Origin: Paenochrobactrum pullorum
GTDB lineage: Bacteria; Pseudomonadota; Alphaproteobacteria; Rhizobiales; Rhizobiaceae
Assembly: GCF_041929845.1 (NCBI RefSeq)
Contig: NZ_JBHEEH010000001.1
Location: forward strand, 1,054,001 to 1,118,000
DNA: 64,000 nucleotides
Reading direction: 5' to 3'
Each line of letters starts with the position of its first letter. Within the stretch, counting starts at the first letter, position 1. Below the pieces are notes generated by a model that saw only the letters and a program-made list of their open reading frames with translations, was not told the DNA's origin and did not search any database. Position numbers and translations under genes: made by a program. Positions 9,411 through 18,863 of the stretch are shown here, one piece after another.

Positions 9411-12347
9411 ATGGTATCAGATACGGCAGGGCATTTATTTTTTCATCGGATCACGCATGTTCTGACACCTTTCGATGAGCAGATCGCGCAAAAATATTTA
9501 GTTGCGTTGAGACGACGTGCGCAAGATGAGAACATTTCCGGCTTGACAGCCTTATTGTCCAATGAAAGTGCTGCCGGTTTTCTGAGCTCGGTTCTTGAAT
9601 TGTCGCCCTATATTCGTGAATATTTGTTGCGTCACCCGCAATTACTGGCTCAATTGAACGAAACATCACCAGAGCTTATTCTGGCTGATATTTTTGCTGA
9701 TCTCAAACTATGCGGCAGTGGTGCTGGTGAGACGGAAAACAGCTTAATGGCTGGGTTGCGTCGTGGAAAAAATGCAGCCCATATTTTGATTGCTCTTTGC
9801 GATCTTGCTGGAATTTTCAACACCCCTACCACGACACAATGGATCACTGATCTGGCGGAAACATGTCTTGGAGCCGCAGTTCGCTTTTTGCTGCGTGATA
9901 CGGCTTCTAAGGGAAAAATAACTCTCTCGGATCCTGAGAACCCAGAGAAGGACTGCGGCTGGATTATTCTGGCAATGGGCAAGTTTGGTGCCTTTGAACT
10001 CAACTATTCTTCCGATATCGATCTTATTATTCTGATTGACGAGCAGAGTCCTTATATCGGAGATCCTTATGAATGCGTTGATATATTCTCACGGCTGGCA
10101 CGCCGATTATTGCGAATTATGCAGGAACGTACAGTCGATGGTTATGTTTTCCGCACAGATTTAAGATTGCGTCCTGATCCAGGCTCAACACCGTTGGCTA
10201 TCCCGTTTGGCTTCGCATTGCATTATTATGAAGGGCGTGGCCAGAATTGGGAACGTGCTGCGATGATCAAAGCGCGCCCTGTTGCCGGAGATATTAAGGC
10301 TGGCAAAGCTTTTTTGCTGGAGCTTTCCCCTTATATCTGGCGCAAATATCTCGACTATGCAGCGATCGCGGATGTTCATTCGATTAAACGTCAAATCCAC
10401 GTACATAAAGGGCATGGAATTATCGCAATCCACGGGCATAATGTTAAATTAGGTCGTGGCGGTATTCGTGAGATCGAGTTTTTTGTGCAAACGCAACAAT
10501 TGATTGCTGGCGGCCGTTTTCCGCAATTACGCGGCGCACAAACTGTTGAAATGCTGAAAACCTTGGCAGAGTTTGGATGGATCACATTACAAGCACGTGA
10601 TGATCTGACAAAGCAATATAGCTTTCTGCGCGATATCGAACATCGCATTCAGATGGTCAATGATGAACAAAATCATACTTTACCCGAAGATGATGAAGGG
10701 CTTGCAGGTATTGCCCATTTGATGGGGTATCAGCAATTACAAGATTTTACCAAAGACCTGCTTCATTGTTTGAAAACAGTTGAAAGACATTATGCAGTGC
10801 TTTTTGAAAAAGCGGCTGAACTTGGAAATGATGCGGGCAATTTGGTTTTTACCGGTGAAGGGGATGATCCGGGTACCATTGAGACATTGACGAAAATGGG
10901 TTTCGAGCGGCCGTCGGATATCTGCCGGATTATTAGAGGCTGGCATTTCGGGCGTTATCGTGCCACGCAATCCGCAGAAGCCAGAGAACGCTTGACCGAG
11001 TTGACACCTGCTTTGTTGCATGCCTTTGCGGAAACAAAACAGGCTGACGATACTCTGGTACGTTTTGATAGTTTTTTGCAAGGTTTGCCTGCAGGTATTC
11101 AGCTTTTCTCGCTCTTGCAATCCAATCCGCGGCTATTGAATTTATTAGTGCTGGTCATGAGTGTAGCACCACGAATGGCGGACATTATAACCCGTAAGCC
11201 ACACATATTTGACGGCTTGCTTGATCCGGCAATTTTTGCCGAGATGCCGACACTTTCTTATCTGGAAACAAGGCTGAATGCTTTTTTAGGTAACAACGAT
11301 CATTATGAAGAGATACTTGATCGTTTGCGAATTTTTGCAGCCGAACATCGCTTTTTAATCGGTATTCGAATGCTGACAGGTGCTATTGACGGTGTGCGGG
11401 CTGGTAAAGCATTTTCTGATCTTGCCGAATTGATGGTTGCACGGGCTTTGCAAGCCGTCGAGGCTGAATTTTGCAGACGTCATGGTCGTGTTGCGGGCGG
11501 AAAAACTGCCATTCTGGCTATGGGAAAACTTGGCAGTCGTGAGCTGACGAGCGGGTCGGATGTTGACCTGATCTTACTTTATGATCATCCGGAAGATGTG
11601 GAATATTCCGACGGTGAAAAGCCGTTGGCTGTTTCACAATATTATATGCGTATGACGCAGCGCTTGGTGGCGGCCCTTTCGGCACCTACAGCTGAGGGCA
11701 TTTTGTATCAAGTAGACTTGCGTCTGCGTCCATCGGGCAATAAAGGACCGGTCGCAACGCATGTGAGTTCTTTTGATAAATATCAGCGGCAAGAGGCATG
11801 GACATGGGAGCATATGGCGTTGACCCGTGCCCGCCCTATCAGTGGTGATCAGATGCTCATGACGCGCGTCGAGGCAACCATTGAGGATGTATTGGCCTTG
11901 CCACGTGATGGCTTAAAAATTGCTCAGGATGTCCGTGAAATGCGGATGCTTATTGAAGAGGAAAAACCAGCTCGTAACATCTGGGATTTCAAGTTAAAAA
12001 AAGGTGGCATGCTTGATCTGGAATTTATTGCCCAATATGCAGCACTGACAGGGCAGGTGAGTGTTAAAACCTGCGGCAAATCTACAGATGAAATTTTGAG
12101 TGCTTTGAAGCCCATATTTGCAAATGCTGATATGAGTGAGAAGCTCACAGCGATTTGCCGTTTCTACACCAATATGAGTCAGACAATTCGTCTTTGTTCG
12201 GGTGATGATTTCAATCCGGAACAATTTTTGCCTGGTATGATTGAGCTTTTATGTCAGGTATCTCAATTGCCGGATCTGCGTGTGCTGGAATATCAGCTGG
12301 ATGAATATTCAGCTGATACCCGTGCAGCATTTATGCAGCTTGTATAA
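9411..12347 (+). CDS. glnE: Bifunctional glutamine synthetase adenylyltransferase/adenylyl-removase GlnE
   Basis: Controls nitrogen assimilation by adding AMP to, and removing it from, glutamine synthetase under PII control. The 978-residue protein contains two nucleotidyltransferase modules with their acidic signatures. The N-terminal adenylyl-removase domain has GKFGAFELNYSSDIDL near residue 190; the C-terminal adenylyltransferase domain has GKLGSRELTSGSDVDL near residue 710. Each is followed by an LRLRP motif. Length and order match the family. The last 17 bases overlap the 3' end of pleC on the opposite strand, so the two mRNAs are complementary at their ends. Confidence 0.97.
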   Translation: MVSDTAGHLFFHRITHVLTPFDEQIAQKYLVALRRRAQDENISGLTALLSNESAAGFLSSVLELSPYIREYLLRHPQLLAQLNETSPELILADIFADLKLCGSGAGETENSLMAGLRRGKNAAHILIALCDLAGIFNTPTTTQWITDLAETCLGAAVRFLLRDTASKGKITLSDPENPEKDCGWIILAMGKFGAFELNYSSDIDLIILIDEQSPYIGDPYECVDIFSRLARRLLRIMQERTVDGYVFRTDLRLRPDPGSTPLAIPFGFALHYYEGRGQNWERAAMIKARPVAGDIKAGKAFLLELSPYIWRKYLDYAAIADVHSIKRQIHVHKGHGIIAIHGHNVKLGRGGIREIEFFVQTQQLIAGGRFPQLRGAQTVEMLKTLAEFGWITLQARDDLTKQYSFLRDIEHRIQMVNDEQNHTLPEDDEGLAGIAHLMGYQQLQDFTKDLLHCLKTVERHYAVLFEKAAELGNDAGNLVFTGEGDDPGTIETLTKMGFERPSDICRIIRGWHFGRYRATQSAEARERLTELTPALLHAFAETKQADDTLVRFDSFLQGLPAGIQLFSLLQSNPRLLNLLVLVMSVAPRMADIITRKPHIFDGLLDPAIFAEMPTLSYLETRLNAFLGNNDHYEEILDRLRIFAAEHRFLIGIRMLTGAIDGVRAGKAFSDLAELMVARALQAVEAEFCRRHGRVAGGKTAILAMGKLGSRELTSGSDVDLILLYDHPEDVEYSDGEKPLAVSQYYMRMTQRLVAALSAPTAEGILYQVDLRLRPSGNKGPVATHVSSFDKYQRQEAWTWEHMALTRARPISGDQMLMTRVEATIEDVLALPRDGLKIAQDVREMRMLIEEEKPARNIWDFKLKKGGMLDLEFIAQYAALTGQVSVKTCGKSTDEILSALKPIFANADMSEKLTAICRFYTNMSQTIRLCSGDDFNPEQFLPGMIELLCQVSQLPDLRVLEYQLDEYSADTRAAFMQLV

Positions 12348-14670
12348 TTTCCGCTTGTACAGAGCGATCAGGAATACGAACACAAACAATGGTGCCGATA
12401 CCTTCGGTTGAGCGGATGCGCAGGGTGCCACCATGGAGTTCTGCCAGCGAGCGTGAAATCGCCAATCCGAGGCCGGAACCTGTGTGAGATTTGGTGAATT
12501 GATTTTCCACCTGCTCGAAAGGTTGGCCTATTTTCTTCAGTGCCGATTTTGGAATGCCGCAGCCGGTGTCTTTGATGGTGATGAAAAGAGCAGTCTGCGT
12601 TTGATGCGCGCGCACTGTAATATGACCGTCATAGCCGGTAAATTTAACCGCATTGGACAGCAGATTGATCAGGATTTGTTTGACTGCACGTCTGTCAGCA
12701 TGGAGCGCTAGACGATCAGCAATCTGGGTGTGAACCTGAATGTGCTTTTCCTCGGCCTGAAGTGAAATCATGCGAACTGTTTCGTTGATCAGCGGACAGA
12801 GATCAATCTTCTCGTGATCAAGCGAGAACTGACCGGCTTCAATCTTCGACATATCAAGAATATCATTGATCACATTCAGCAGATAATTGCCGCTGGAATG
12901 AATGTCATTGATATACTCTTCATAGCGATCAGAGCCAAGCGGGCCGAATGTGCCAGCCTGAATCATTTCTGAGAAACCGATAATTGCGTTCAGTGGCGTG
13001 CGAAGTTCATGGGACATATTGGCCAAAAATTCTGATTTGGCACGGTTTGCACCTTCCGCACGTTCTTTTTCTGCTGCATATTTGCGTGCCAGTTCAGACA
13101 ATTCACGGACACGATCTTTTTCACTTTTACGGGCAACAGACAGATCATGAATGGTCGCCATCAAGCGGCGTTCGCTTTCCACCATGCGTTCCTGATGCAA
13201 TTTCAATTGGGTAATATCAGTACCGATAGAAACCATACCGCCGTCTTGGGTGGGTCGTTCGTTGACCTGCAACCAACGGCCGTCACTTAATTGGCGCTCA
13301 TAAGTTTCGGCTCCGGCACGATTGTGTTCATTCGCCATCCGACGCTCAAACGCAACCGGACGAACCAGTGGCTCGATTTGCTGACGCTTAACGCCGGGTT
13401 TGAGTGCGGATGCTTCAAGGCCAGCATATTCATTATATTTTGAATTGGACATCACCAGGCGATCTTTTGCATCCCAAAGCACGAAAGCCTCGGAAATATT
13501 TTCAATCGCTTCGCGGATGCGCATATCGGCTTCGGCTGTCGCTTGCGCAAAACGATGTTGCTCGCTGACATCAAATGCAATGCCCACCAGATGCGGATCA
13601 CCATCGGCTGCCACTTCGGCACGGACACGCATCCAGACCCATGAACCATCTGCATGGCGCATTCGCAAGACTTTATCGACTTGCGAAATTTCACCGGCAA
13701 CAGCCTGTTTGGCAATATCGTAAAGATCACCATCTTCAGGATTGACGATAGCAGCGACGGCACCAAAAGCTAGAATACTGTCTTGTGCCTGATAGCCCAG
13801 CATTTCATACATAGAACGTGACCAGTACATACGACCACGAACCATATCCCAATCCCACAATCCGCAACGGCCACGTGCGAGTGCCATATCAATGCGCCAC
13901 TGGATTTGTTGGGAGAGATCATCAGCCTCACGCGCACGCGCTGCTTGACTGAAATAAGCATAGAGTATGGCAAGCATCACACCGGATGTGCCGGCAAAAA
14001 GCGTGAGATTCAACGATGCAGATTTGCGCCATTCTGCAAAAATGGTTTGTTTGGGCTCATAAGCAAGCACCGATAAATTGCGCATAAAGGTTGGATGGGT
14101 GAGGGATGCAAAACTGCTATCGCCATCAATGCCGACTTCCATGACACCAGCTTTATCGCCAAAAAGAAGCAAGGGTTGGCTTTCGGAAACCTGTTCGGCA
14201 ATATTCTTCAAACCATTGGTATGATAGCCAGAGCCGGTCAGAACCTGATTATTTTCATCAGCCACAATCAATGAAATTGAATCATTGATATGAAGTGCAG
14301 CACGCGCTTCATTGAGCATTGTTTTGATAGCAGCCGCGTCAGGCGCATCATGTGATTGACTGGTAAAAAGTGCGCGATCAATGTGGGCACTTACCTGCAA
14401 GCTTGCCAAGGCAATTGCTGAACGGTTGCTGCGTTCGATATCATCACGCCAAGCCAATAAGGAAAACAACCGTGCAACGGCAAGAATGATCAAAAAAGAA
14501 ATAATCAAAACCGGCACGATACGGCGCAATGTCGGTTCAAAGGACGCAAACTTACGATAGGCTGGACCTGCCAGCAAACTGACATGTCCGGATAGACCAC
14601 CTTTTTTTAATTTCGGCCGTGCGGAAGAATGCTTCCCCATCGGCTCGCCATAGGCGTCCGTCCTAGCCAT
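12331..14670 (-). CDS. pleC: PAS-domain hybrid-less sensor kinase PleC
   Basis: Membrane histidine kinase/phosphatase acting on the single-domain regulator DivK in the CtrA cell-cycle network. The 779-residue product has two membrane helices (about 50-70 and 222-242) flanking a periplasmic domain. PAS domains lie at roughly 265-370 and 380-490, then a coiled coil and the H-box FLANMSHELRTPLNAIIGFS with His554. N, G1 (DTGCGIP) and G2 (GSGLGLAISR) boxes complete the kinase. Synteny next to glnE matches the PleC of Sinorhizobium, as far as I recall. PleC rather than the paralogues DivJ, PdhS or CckA is inferred from length, topology and that neighbour. Its promoter region is rich in GANTC sites. 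Confidence 0.85.
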   Translation of the reverse strand: MARTDAYGEPMGKHSSARPKLKKGGLSGHVSLLAGPAYRKFASFEPTLRRIVPVLIISFLIILAVARLFSLLAWRDDIERSNRSAIALASLQVSAHIDRALFTSQSHDAPDAAAIKTMLNEARAALHINDSISLIVADENNQVLTGSGYHTNGLKNIAEQVSESQPLLLFGDKAGVMEVGIDGDSSFASLTHPTFMRNLSVLAYEPKQTIFAEWRKSASLNLTLFAGTSGVMLAILYAYFSQAARAREADDLSQQIQWRIDMALARGRCGLWDWDMVRGRMYWSRSMYEMLGYQAQDSILAFGAVAAIVNPEDGDLYDIAKQAVAGEISQVDKVLRMRHADGSWVWMRVRAEVAADGDPHLVGIAFDVSEQHRFAQATAEADMRIREAIENISEAFVLWDAKDRLVMSNSKYNEYAGLEASALKPGVKRQQIEPLVRPVAFERRMANEHNRAGAETYERQLSDGRWLQVNERPTQDGGMVSIGTDITQLKLHQERMVESERRLMATIHDLSVARKSEKDRVRELSELARKYAAEKERAEGANRAKSEFLANMSHELRTPLNAIIGFSEMIQAGTFGPLGSDRYEEYINDIHSSGNYLLNVINDILDMSKIEAGQFSLDHEKIDLCPLINETVRMISLQAEEKHIQVHTQIADRLALHADRRAVKQILINLLSNAVKFTGYDGHITVRAHQTQTALFITIKDTGCGIPKSALKKIGQPFEQVENQFTKSHTGSGLGLAISRSLAELHGGTLRIRSTEGIGTIVCVRIPDRSVQAEIIQAA

Positions 14671-15006
14671 TGAGGCTCCCCATAAAACAACAACACTGCA
14701 AGTGATTCGCGACGTAATACATCCGCTAACCTAATGAATCAAAAGTGATTCGCGCTGTCCAGTCCTTTTGATAAAAAATCATTAAAATTGATTCGATTTT
14801 TTACGAATCACCATCCAAATGATTCTTCACTTCACCTTTTCGAACCTTCTGAAAACCGTCAAATTCAGTTTGTTGAAATAAACACATCATCAACCATAAA
14901 GATGATTAGATAATTTATTTTTAACGCTTCGGTTGAGGTCGTTAAAAAATGCCCGGCGAGCGATATATCGCACTGGTTTTGGTCTGAGTTCAGGCCTAAG
15001 AGTAGA
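14671..15006. other. Divergent intergenic region pleC / DMT transporter
   Basis: 336 bases with no supported gene. It carries six GANTC sites (14704, 14736, 14747, 14790, 14805 and 14821) and two more just downstream. The 12-mer AAGTGATTCGCG occurs twice (14700-14711 and 14744-14755). A TTTTTAACG/CGTTAAAAA inverted repeat lies at 14918-14948. No TTAA-N7-TTAA CtrA box was found. The region must hold the promoters of both flanking genes. Confidence 0.8.
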
Positions 15007-15046
15007 ATGGTTCTGAATTATCTTCTGCTTGATTCTAAAAGGATTC
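14704..15046. promoter_or_regulatory. Cluster of eight GANTC (CcrM methylation) sites
   Basis: Eight GANTC pentamers occur within 343 bases: 14704, 14736, 14747, 14790, 14805, 14821, 15031 and 15042. By chance about one per 256 bases is expected. In alphaproteobacteria GANTC is the target of the cell-cycle methyltransferase CcrM, and sites in promoters can make transcription depend on methylation state. Placement next to pleC makes a regulatory role likely but unproven. Confidence 0.65.
14918..14948. repeat. TTTTTAACG inverted repeat
   Basis: TTTTTAACG at 14918-14926 and CGTTAAAAA at 14940-14948 are perfect 9-base inverted copies separated by 13 bases. They could be a dimeric regulator site for the divergent promoters. 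The arms contain TTAAC, the half-site core of CtrA, but spacing and orientation do not match the standard CtrA box. Confidence 0.4.
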
Positions 15047-16017
15047 GCGTATTGAGCGCCCCTTCGCACCCGTCCGTGAATTCTGGCTCGGAGCATTCCC
15101 GCCCTATGTTGGGCATCGGGCTGAAAATTTCTTCGGTCTCGGTTTTCGTGGCGATGTCAACTTTGTTAAAAGCAACAGATGACATTCCTGTCGGGCAATT
15201 GGTATTCTTTCGTTCATTTTTTGCAATTTTTTCTATTCTTTTCTACCTTTGGCTCAAGGGGCAATTGCAGGGGGCGTTCAAGACCAAAGAGCCTGCTAGT
15301 CATATCTGGCGTGGTTTGGTTGGTGTTTCTGCAATGTTTTGCAGTTTTTATGCGCTGACCAAGCTTCCTTTGCCAGAATCTGTTGCAATCAATTACGCGT
15401 CTCCTTTAATCGCTGTGATGCTCAGTGCTGTGATTTTGAAAGAGTTTGTCGGCGTTTATCGCTGGAGTGCAGTTTTCGTCGGGCTGATCGGTGTTTTGAT
15501 TATCATCTGGCCTCGTATGAGTATTTTCACGACAGGTCAGTTGGGGCAGGACGAAGCTTTGGGCGCGGTTGCCGCACTTTCGGGAGCTGCATTGGCAGCG
15601 GTTGCAATGGTGCTGGTGAGGCGACTTGTCAGAAAAGAGCGCACGTCTACGATCGTTATTTACTTTACATTGACTTCGACAGTTGCAGGTTTTTTGACGC
15701 TGCCATTTGGTTGGGTCATGCCGAATTGGCAACAATTATTGATGCTTATTTGTGCAGGTCTTGCAGGTGGTATTGCGCAAATATTGCTGACCGAATCTTA
15801 TCGCCATGCGCCGATGTCGACGATTGCACCATTTGAATATACGTCGATGGTTTTGAGCCTCGTTATCGGCTTCTTGATTTTTGGTGATATTCCGACCGTG
15901 ACCATGCTGATCGGTAGTGCCATTGTCATGATGGCCGGTATTTTTGTAATTATACGCGAGAGAAAACTATCTCTGCCCCCACAAAAATCTAATTCACCGC
16001 AAACAATTCCTCAGTGA
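15007..16017 (+). CDS. EamA/DMT-family transporter
   Basis: Predicted ten-helix inner-membrane permease of the drug/metabolite transporter superfamily. Two EamA repeats are visible, the first from about residue 36 (GIGLKISSVSVFVAMSTLLKA) to 165 and the second from about 185 to 320. The open frame gives 336 residues from ATG 15007, but the first 33 are polar and unlike the family. An internal ATG at 15106 would start directly at the first helix and may be the true start. Substrate unknown. It ends 16 bases from the convergent glycosylase gene. Confidence 0.85.
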   Translation: MVLNYLLLDSKRIRVLSAPSHPSVNSGSEHSRPMLGIGLKISSVSVFVAMSTLLKATDDIPVGQLVFFRSFFAIFSILFYLWLKGQLQGAFKTKEPASHIWRGLVGVSAMFCSFYALTKLPLPESVAINYASPLIAVMLSAVILKEFVGVYRWSAVFVGLIGVLIIIWPRMSIFTTGQLGQDEALGAVAALSGAALAAVAMVLVRRLVRKERTSTIVIYFTLTSTVAGFLTLPFGWVMPNWQQLLMLICAGLAGGIAQILLTESYRHAPMSTIAPFEYTSMVLSLVIGFLIFGDIPTVTMLIGSAIVMMAGIFVIIRERKLSLPPQKSNSPQTIPQ

Positions 16018-16033
16018 TCAAGATGACTTTTTG

Positions 16034-16924
16034 TTATTGATTGATTTCGTTTAGTTTGGTTTTGACGCTGAGTAAATCCTGCCATGCAAACCGCTTTTGT
16101 GCGGGGCTGCGCAATAAATAAGCCGGATGAAGACTTGGCATGACCGGTATTTGCGCACCTGTCTCAGTATGATGCACTAACCAATTGCCTCTGACACGCA
16201 GGATGGTGTCTGTGGCATTTGTCAGCAACTTGGTGACCGGACCACCAAAACCGACAATGACTTTAGGCTTTGCCAAAGCGATTTGTCGTTCAATGAAGGG
16301 TTGGCACAGTTCGATCTCCAAGGGAGTAGGGACACGATTGCCCGGCGGACGCCAGCAAATCATATTGGCCAGATAGGTCTGGTCTCGTGTCAGCCCGATT
16401 GAGCGAAGCATATTGTCGAATAACTGACCCGCACGGCCAGCAAAAGGCAGGCCTTCCATATCCTCATCCCGACCGGGAACATCGCCGATGAACATTAATC
16501 CTGATGCCGGATTTCCATCTTCGAAGCAGAGATTTTTAGCGGTAAATTTTAAACCACAACCATCAAAACCAGCGAGACGCTCGCGCAATTCCTGCAAGCT
16601 GCCTGCGCTTGCTGCAATTTCTTTGGCCAAGGCAATTTGTTGCGCGTCTGGCACAATTTGGTTGCTTGTTGGTTGAAATCTTGGTTTCGCAACAGGTTTT
16701 GACGCGATATTTCTCGGCTGTAGGGAACGCATCGGTTCTTGTTGCACGGAATTTTGTGGTGCAGGCTGCGTGCTTAGCGCCATTTGCTGTTTGCGATAAG
16801 CTTCAGCTATTTGTGATGCTGCGAATTGATCCACCGGTTCTTCAGACAAAGCTATGTCCAAGCCGGATTCTGCATAAAAATGCAGCAGCTCATCCATATC
16901 ATATGTCATTTGACCGGTTGTCAT
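16034..16924 (-). CDS. Uracil-DNA glycosylase, family 4 type
   Basis: Base-excision repair enzyme that removes uracil from DNA. The domain motif GDVPGRDEDMEGLPFAGRAG corresponds to the family 4 GEAPGxxED active-site loop, and LHPAYLLRSPAQKR is the second motif. I start at ATG 16924, preceded by GGAGAACC, rather than at the upstream end of the frame. The first 95 residues are a low-complexity Gln/Pro-rich extension beginning DMDELLHFYAESGLD, which is common in alphaproteobacterial members. Cysteines occur as C-x9-C and C-x16-C, not the usual C-x2-C first pair, so an iron-sulfur cluster is uncertain. Confidence 0.88.
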   Translation of the reverse strand: MTTGQMTYDMDELLHFYAESGLDIALSEEPVDQFAASQIAEAYRKQQMALSTQPAPQNSVQQEPMRSLQPRNIASKPVAKPRFQPTSNQIVPDAQQIALAKEIAASAGSLQELRERLAGFDGCGLKFTAKNLCFEDGNPASGLMFIGDVPGRDEDMEGLPFAGRAGQLFDNMLRSIGLTRDQTYLANMICWRPPGNRVPTPLEIELCQPFIERQIALAKPKVIVGFGGPVTKLLTNATDTILRVRGNWLVHHTETGAQIPVMPSLHPAYLLRSPAQKRFAWQDLLSVKTKLNEINQ

Positions 16925-17181
16925 CAGGTTTGGTTCTCCAGAGCTGTTTGAGGTCAGGGGTCGCAAATTCTGTGTGTTAATGCAAGGGCAACATGCTCGT
17001 TCAGACAAAAGTAATATCTTTAATGAGACATGAGGTAAATGTGCTTGTAGAGTTAAAGACTGCGGACGTTAGGACGCATAGGCGTTGAGCATGATTTTTG
17101 CGATACCTTTGGCACAAAATAAAATCGCCTGACGATGCGGCCTGATCGGGCACGGACGAGAACAATAAATCGGAGGCAAGA

Positions 17182-18846
17182 ATGACCGAAGCTGCTGATC
17201 TGCCTGAACGCGAGAGCATGGAATTTGATGTTGTAGTCGTGGGGGCAGGGCCTGCCGGATTGGCCGCGGCTATTCGATTAAAACAGTTGTCGCCTGATTT
17301 ATCTGTAGTGGTGCTTGAAAAAGGTGCAGAAGTCGGCGCCCATATTCTATCTGGTGCAGTGGTGGATCCGGTCGGTATCAACAAGCTGATACCTGATTGG
17401 CGCGATGATCCTGACCATCCGTTTAAAACGCAGGTCACAGCTGATCATTTCTTGTTGCTGGGGCCTGCCGGTTCGGTTCGGCTGCCGAATGTGCTGATGC
17501 CGCCACTGATGAATAATCATGGTAATTTCATTGTTTCGTTTGGCAATGTCACCCGTTGGCTGGCCGCACGTGCCGAAGCACTTGGTGTCGAAATATATCC
17601 GGGTTTTGCAGCAACGGAAATTCTCTATGACGAGAATGGTGCGGTTAATGGTGTTGCAACCGGTGATATGGGGATTGAAAAAGATGGCACACACGGAGCC
17701 AACTATACCCGTGGTATGGCTCTTTTAGGCAAATATGTTTTGATCGGTGAGGGGGCACGCGGTTCGCTGGCCAAACAATTGATCAAGCATTTTAAACTGG
17801 ATGCGAACCGTGAACCGGCTAAATACGGTATCGGCCTTAAAGAGCTATGGCAGGTTGATCCGGCCAAACATAAATTGGGGCTCGTGCAACACTCTTTTGG
17901 CTGGCCGTTGGATATGAAAACCGGCGGTGGCTCATTCTTATATCATTTGGAAGATAATATGGTGGCGGTTGGGTTTGTAGTTCACCTGAACTATAAAAAC
18001 CCTTATCTCTCGCCGTTCGAAGAATTTCAGTGTTTTAAAACCCATCCGGCAATCAAGGATGTGTTCGAAGGGGCAAAACGTGTTTCTTACGGTGCAAGAG
18101 CCATCACCGAGGGTGGTTGGCAGTCAGTGCCTAAACTATGTTTCCCCGGTGGTGCATTGCTCGGTTGCTCGGCAGGATTTGTCAATGTGCCGCGTATTAA
18201 AGGTAGTCATAACGCTGTCCTTTCGGGCATTTTGGCCGCGGAAAGTGTTGTCACCGCACTTGCAAATGGCCGCGCCAATGATGAATTAATTGATTATGAA
18301 AATGACTGGCGTGGCAGTGATATCGGCAAAGACCTGAAAAAAGTGCGCAACGTCAAACCACTATGGTCAAAATTCGGAACGTTGATAGGTATCGGGCTTG
18401 GCGGTTTTGATATGTGGACAAATACCTTGTTCGGCTTTTCGCTTTTCGGCACTTTAAAACACGGTAAGACCGATGCAGCCTGCCTTGAACCGGCAGTTAA
18501 ACATAAGAAGATTGATTATCCAAAGCCTGACGGTGTGCTGACTTTTGACAGATTGTCGTCCGTGTTTTTATCCAATACAAATCATGAAGAGAATGAGCCT
18601 GTGCACCTTTTGGTGGAGAATATGGCTTTACAGCTCACTTCCGAGCTCGGCGTTTATGATGGTCCTTCTGCGCGGTATTGTCCGGCTGGTGTTTATGAAT
18701 GGGTTGAGAACGATGGGCAGGAAACATATGTGATCAATGCTCAAAACTGTGTGCATTGTAAAACCTGCGATATCAAAGACCCTAACCAGAATATTAACTG
18801 GGTACCGCCACAAGGCGGCGAAGGACCTGTATACGCCAATATGTAA
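17182..18846 (+). CDS. Electron transfer flavoprotein-ubiquinone oxidoreductase
   Basis: Membrane-associated FAD/4Fe-4S enzyme that passes electrons from ETF, reduced by acyl-CoA and amino-acid dehydrogenases, to ubiquinone. The 554-residue protein begins with an FAD-binding Rossmann motif (VVVVGAGPAGLAAA, residues 17-30). It ends with the cluster-binding cysteines in CPAGVYEW and NCVHCKTCDIKDP, the latter followed by the conserved NINWVPPQGGEGPVY. Length is standard. GGAGG lies 7 bases upstream of the start. Its stop codon lies inside a small palindrome that is repeated 78 bases further on. Confidence 0.96.
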   Translation: MTEAADLPERESMEFDVVVVGAGPAGLAAAIRLKQLSPDLSVVVLEKGAEVGAHILSGAVVDPVGINKLIPDWRDDPDHPFKTQVTADHFLLLGPAGSVRLPNVLMPPLMNNHGNFIVSFGNVTRWLAARAEALGVEIYPGFAATEILYDENGAVNGVATGDMGIEKDGTHGANYTRGMALLGKYVLIGEGARGSLAKQLIKHFKLDANREPAKYGIGLKELWQVDPAKHKLGLVQHSFGWPLDMKTGGGSFLYHLEDNMVAVGFVVHLNYKNPYLSPFEEFQCFKTHPAIKDVFEGAKRVSYGARAITEGGWQSVPKLCFPGGALLGCSAGFVNVPRIKGSHNAVLSGILAAESVVTALANGRANDELIDYENDWRGSDIGKDLKKVRNVKPLWSKFGTLIGIGLGGFDMWTNTLFGFSLFGTLKHGKTDAACLEPAVKHKKIDYPKPDGVLTFDRLSSVFLSNTNHEENEPVHLLVENMALQLTSELGVYDGPSARYCPAGVYEWVENDGQETYVINAQNCVHCKTCDIKDPNQNINWVPPQGGEGPVYANM

Positions 18847-18858
18847 TATTGACAGGAG
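18837..18858 (+). repeat. Palindrome plus CAGGAG, copy 1
   Basis: CAATAT-GTA-ATATTG is a perfect 6-bp-arm palindrome and is followed by ACAGGAG. It contains the TAA stop of the ETF-QO gene. A near copy lies at 18915-18938. The CAGGAG would serve as a ribosome binding site for a GTG at 18864. Confidence 0.5.
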
Positions 18859-18863
18859 ATAGC

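Noticed and set aside
14671..15006. CtrA full binding site (TTAA-N7-TTAA) in the pleC promoter
   Set aside because: TTAA occurrences were inspected and none has the required spacing.
15339..15836. 165-codon plus-strand frame inside the DMT transporter gene
   Set aside because: Alternative frame of a clear membrane transporter; very Cys- and Arg-rich, no family.
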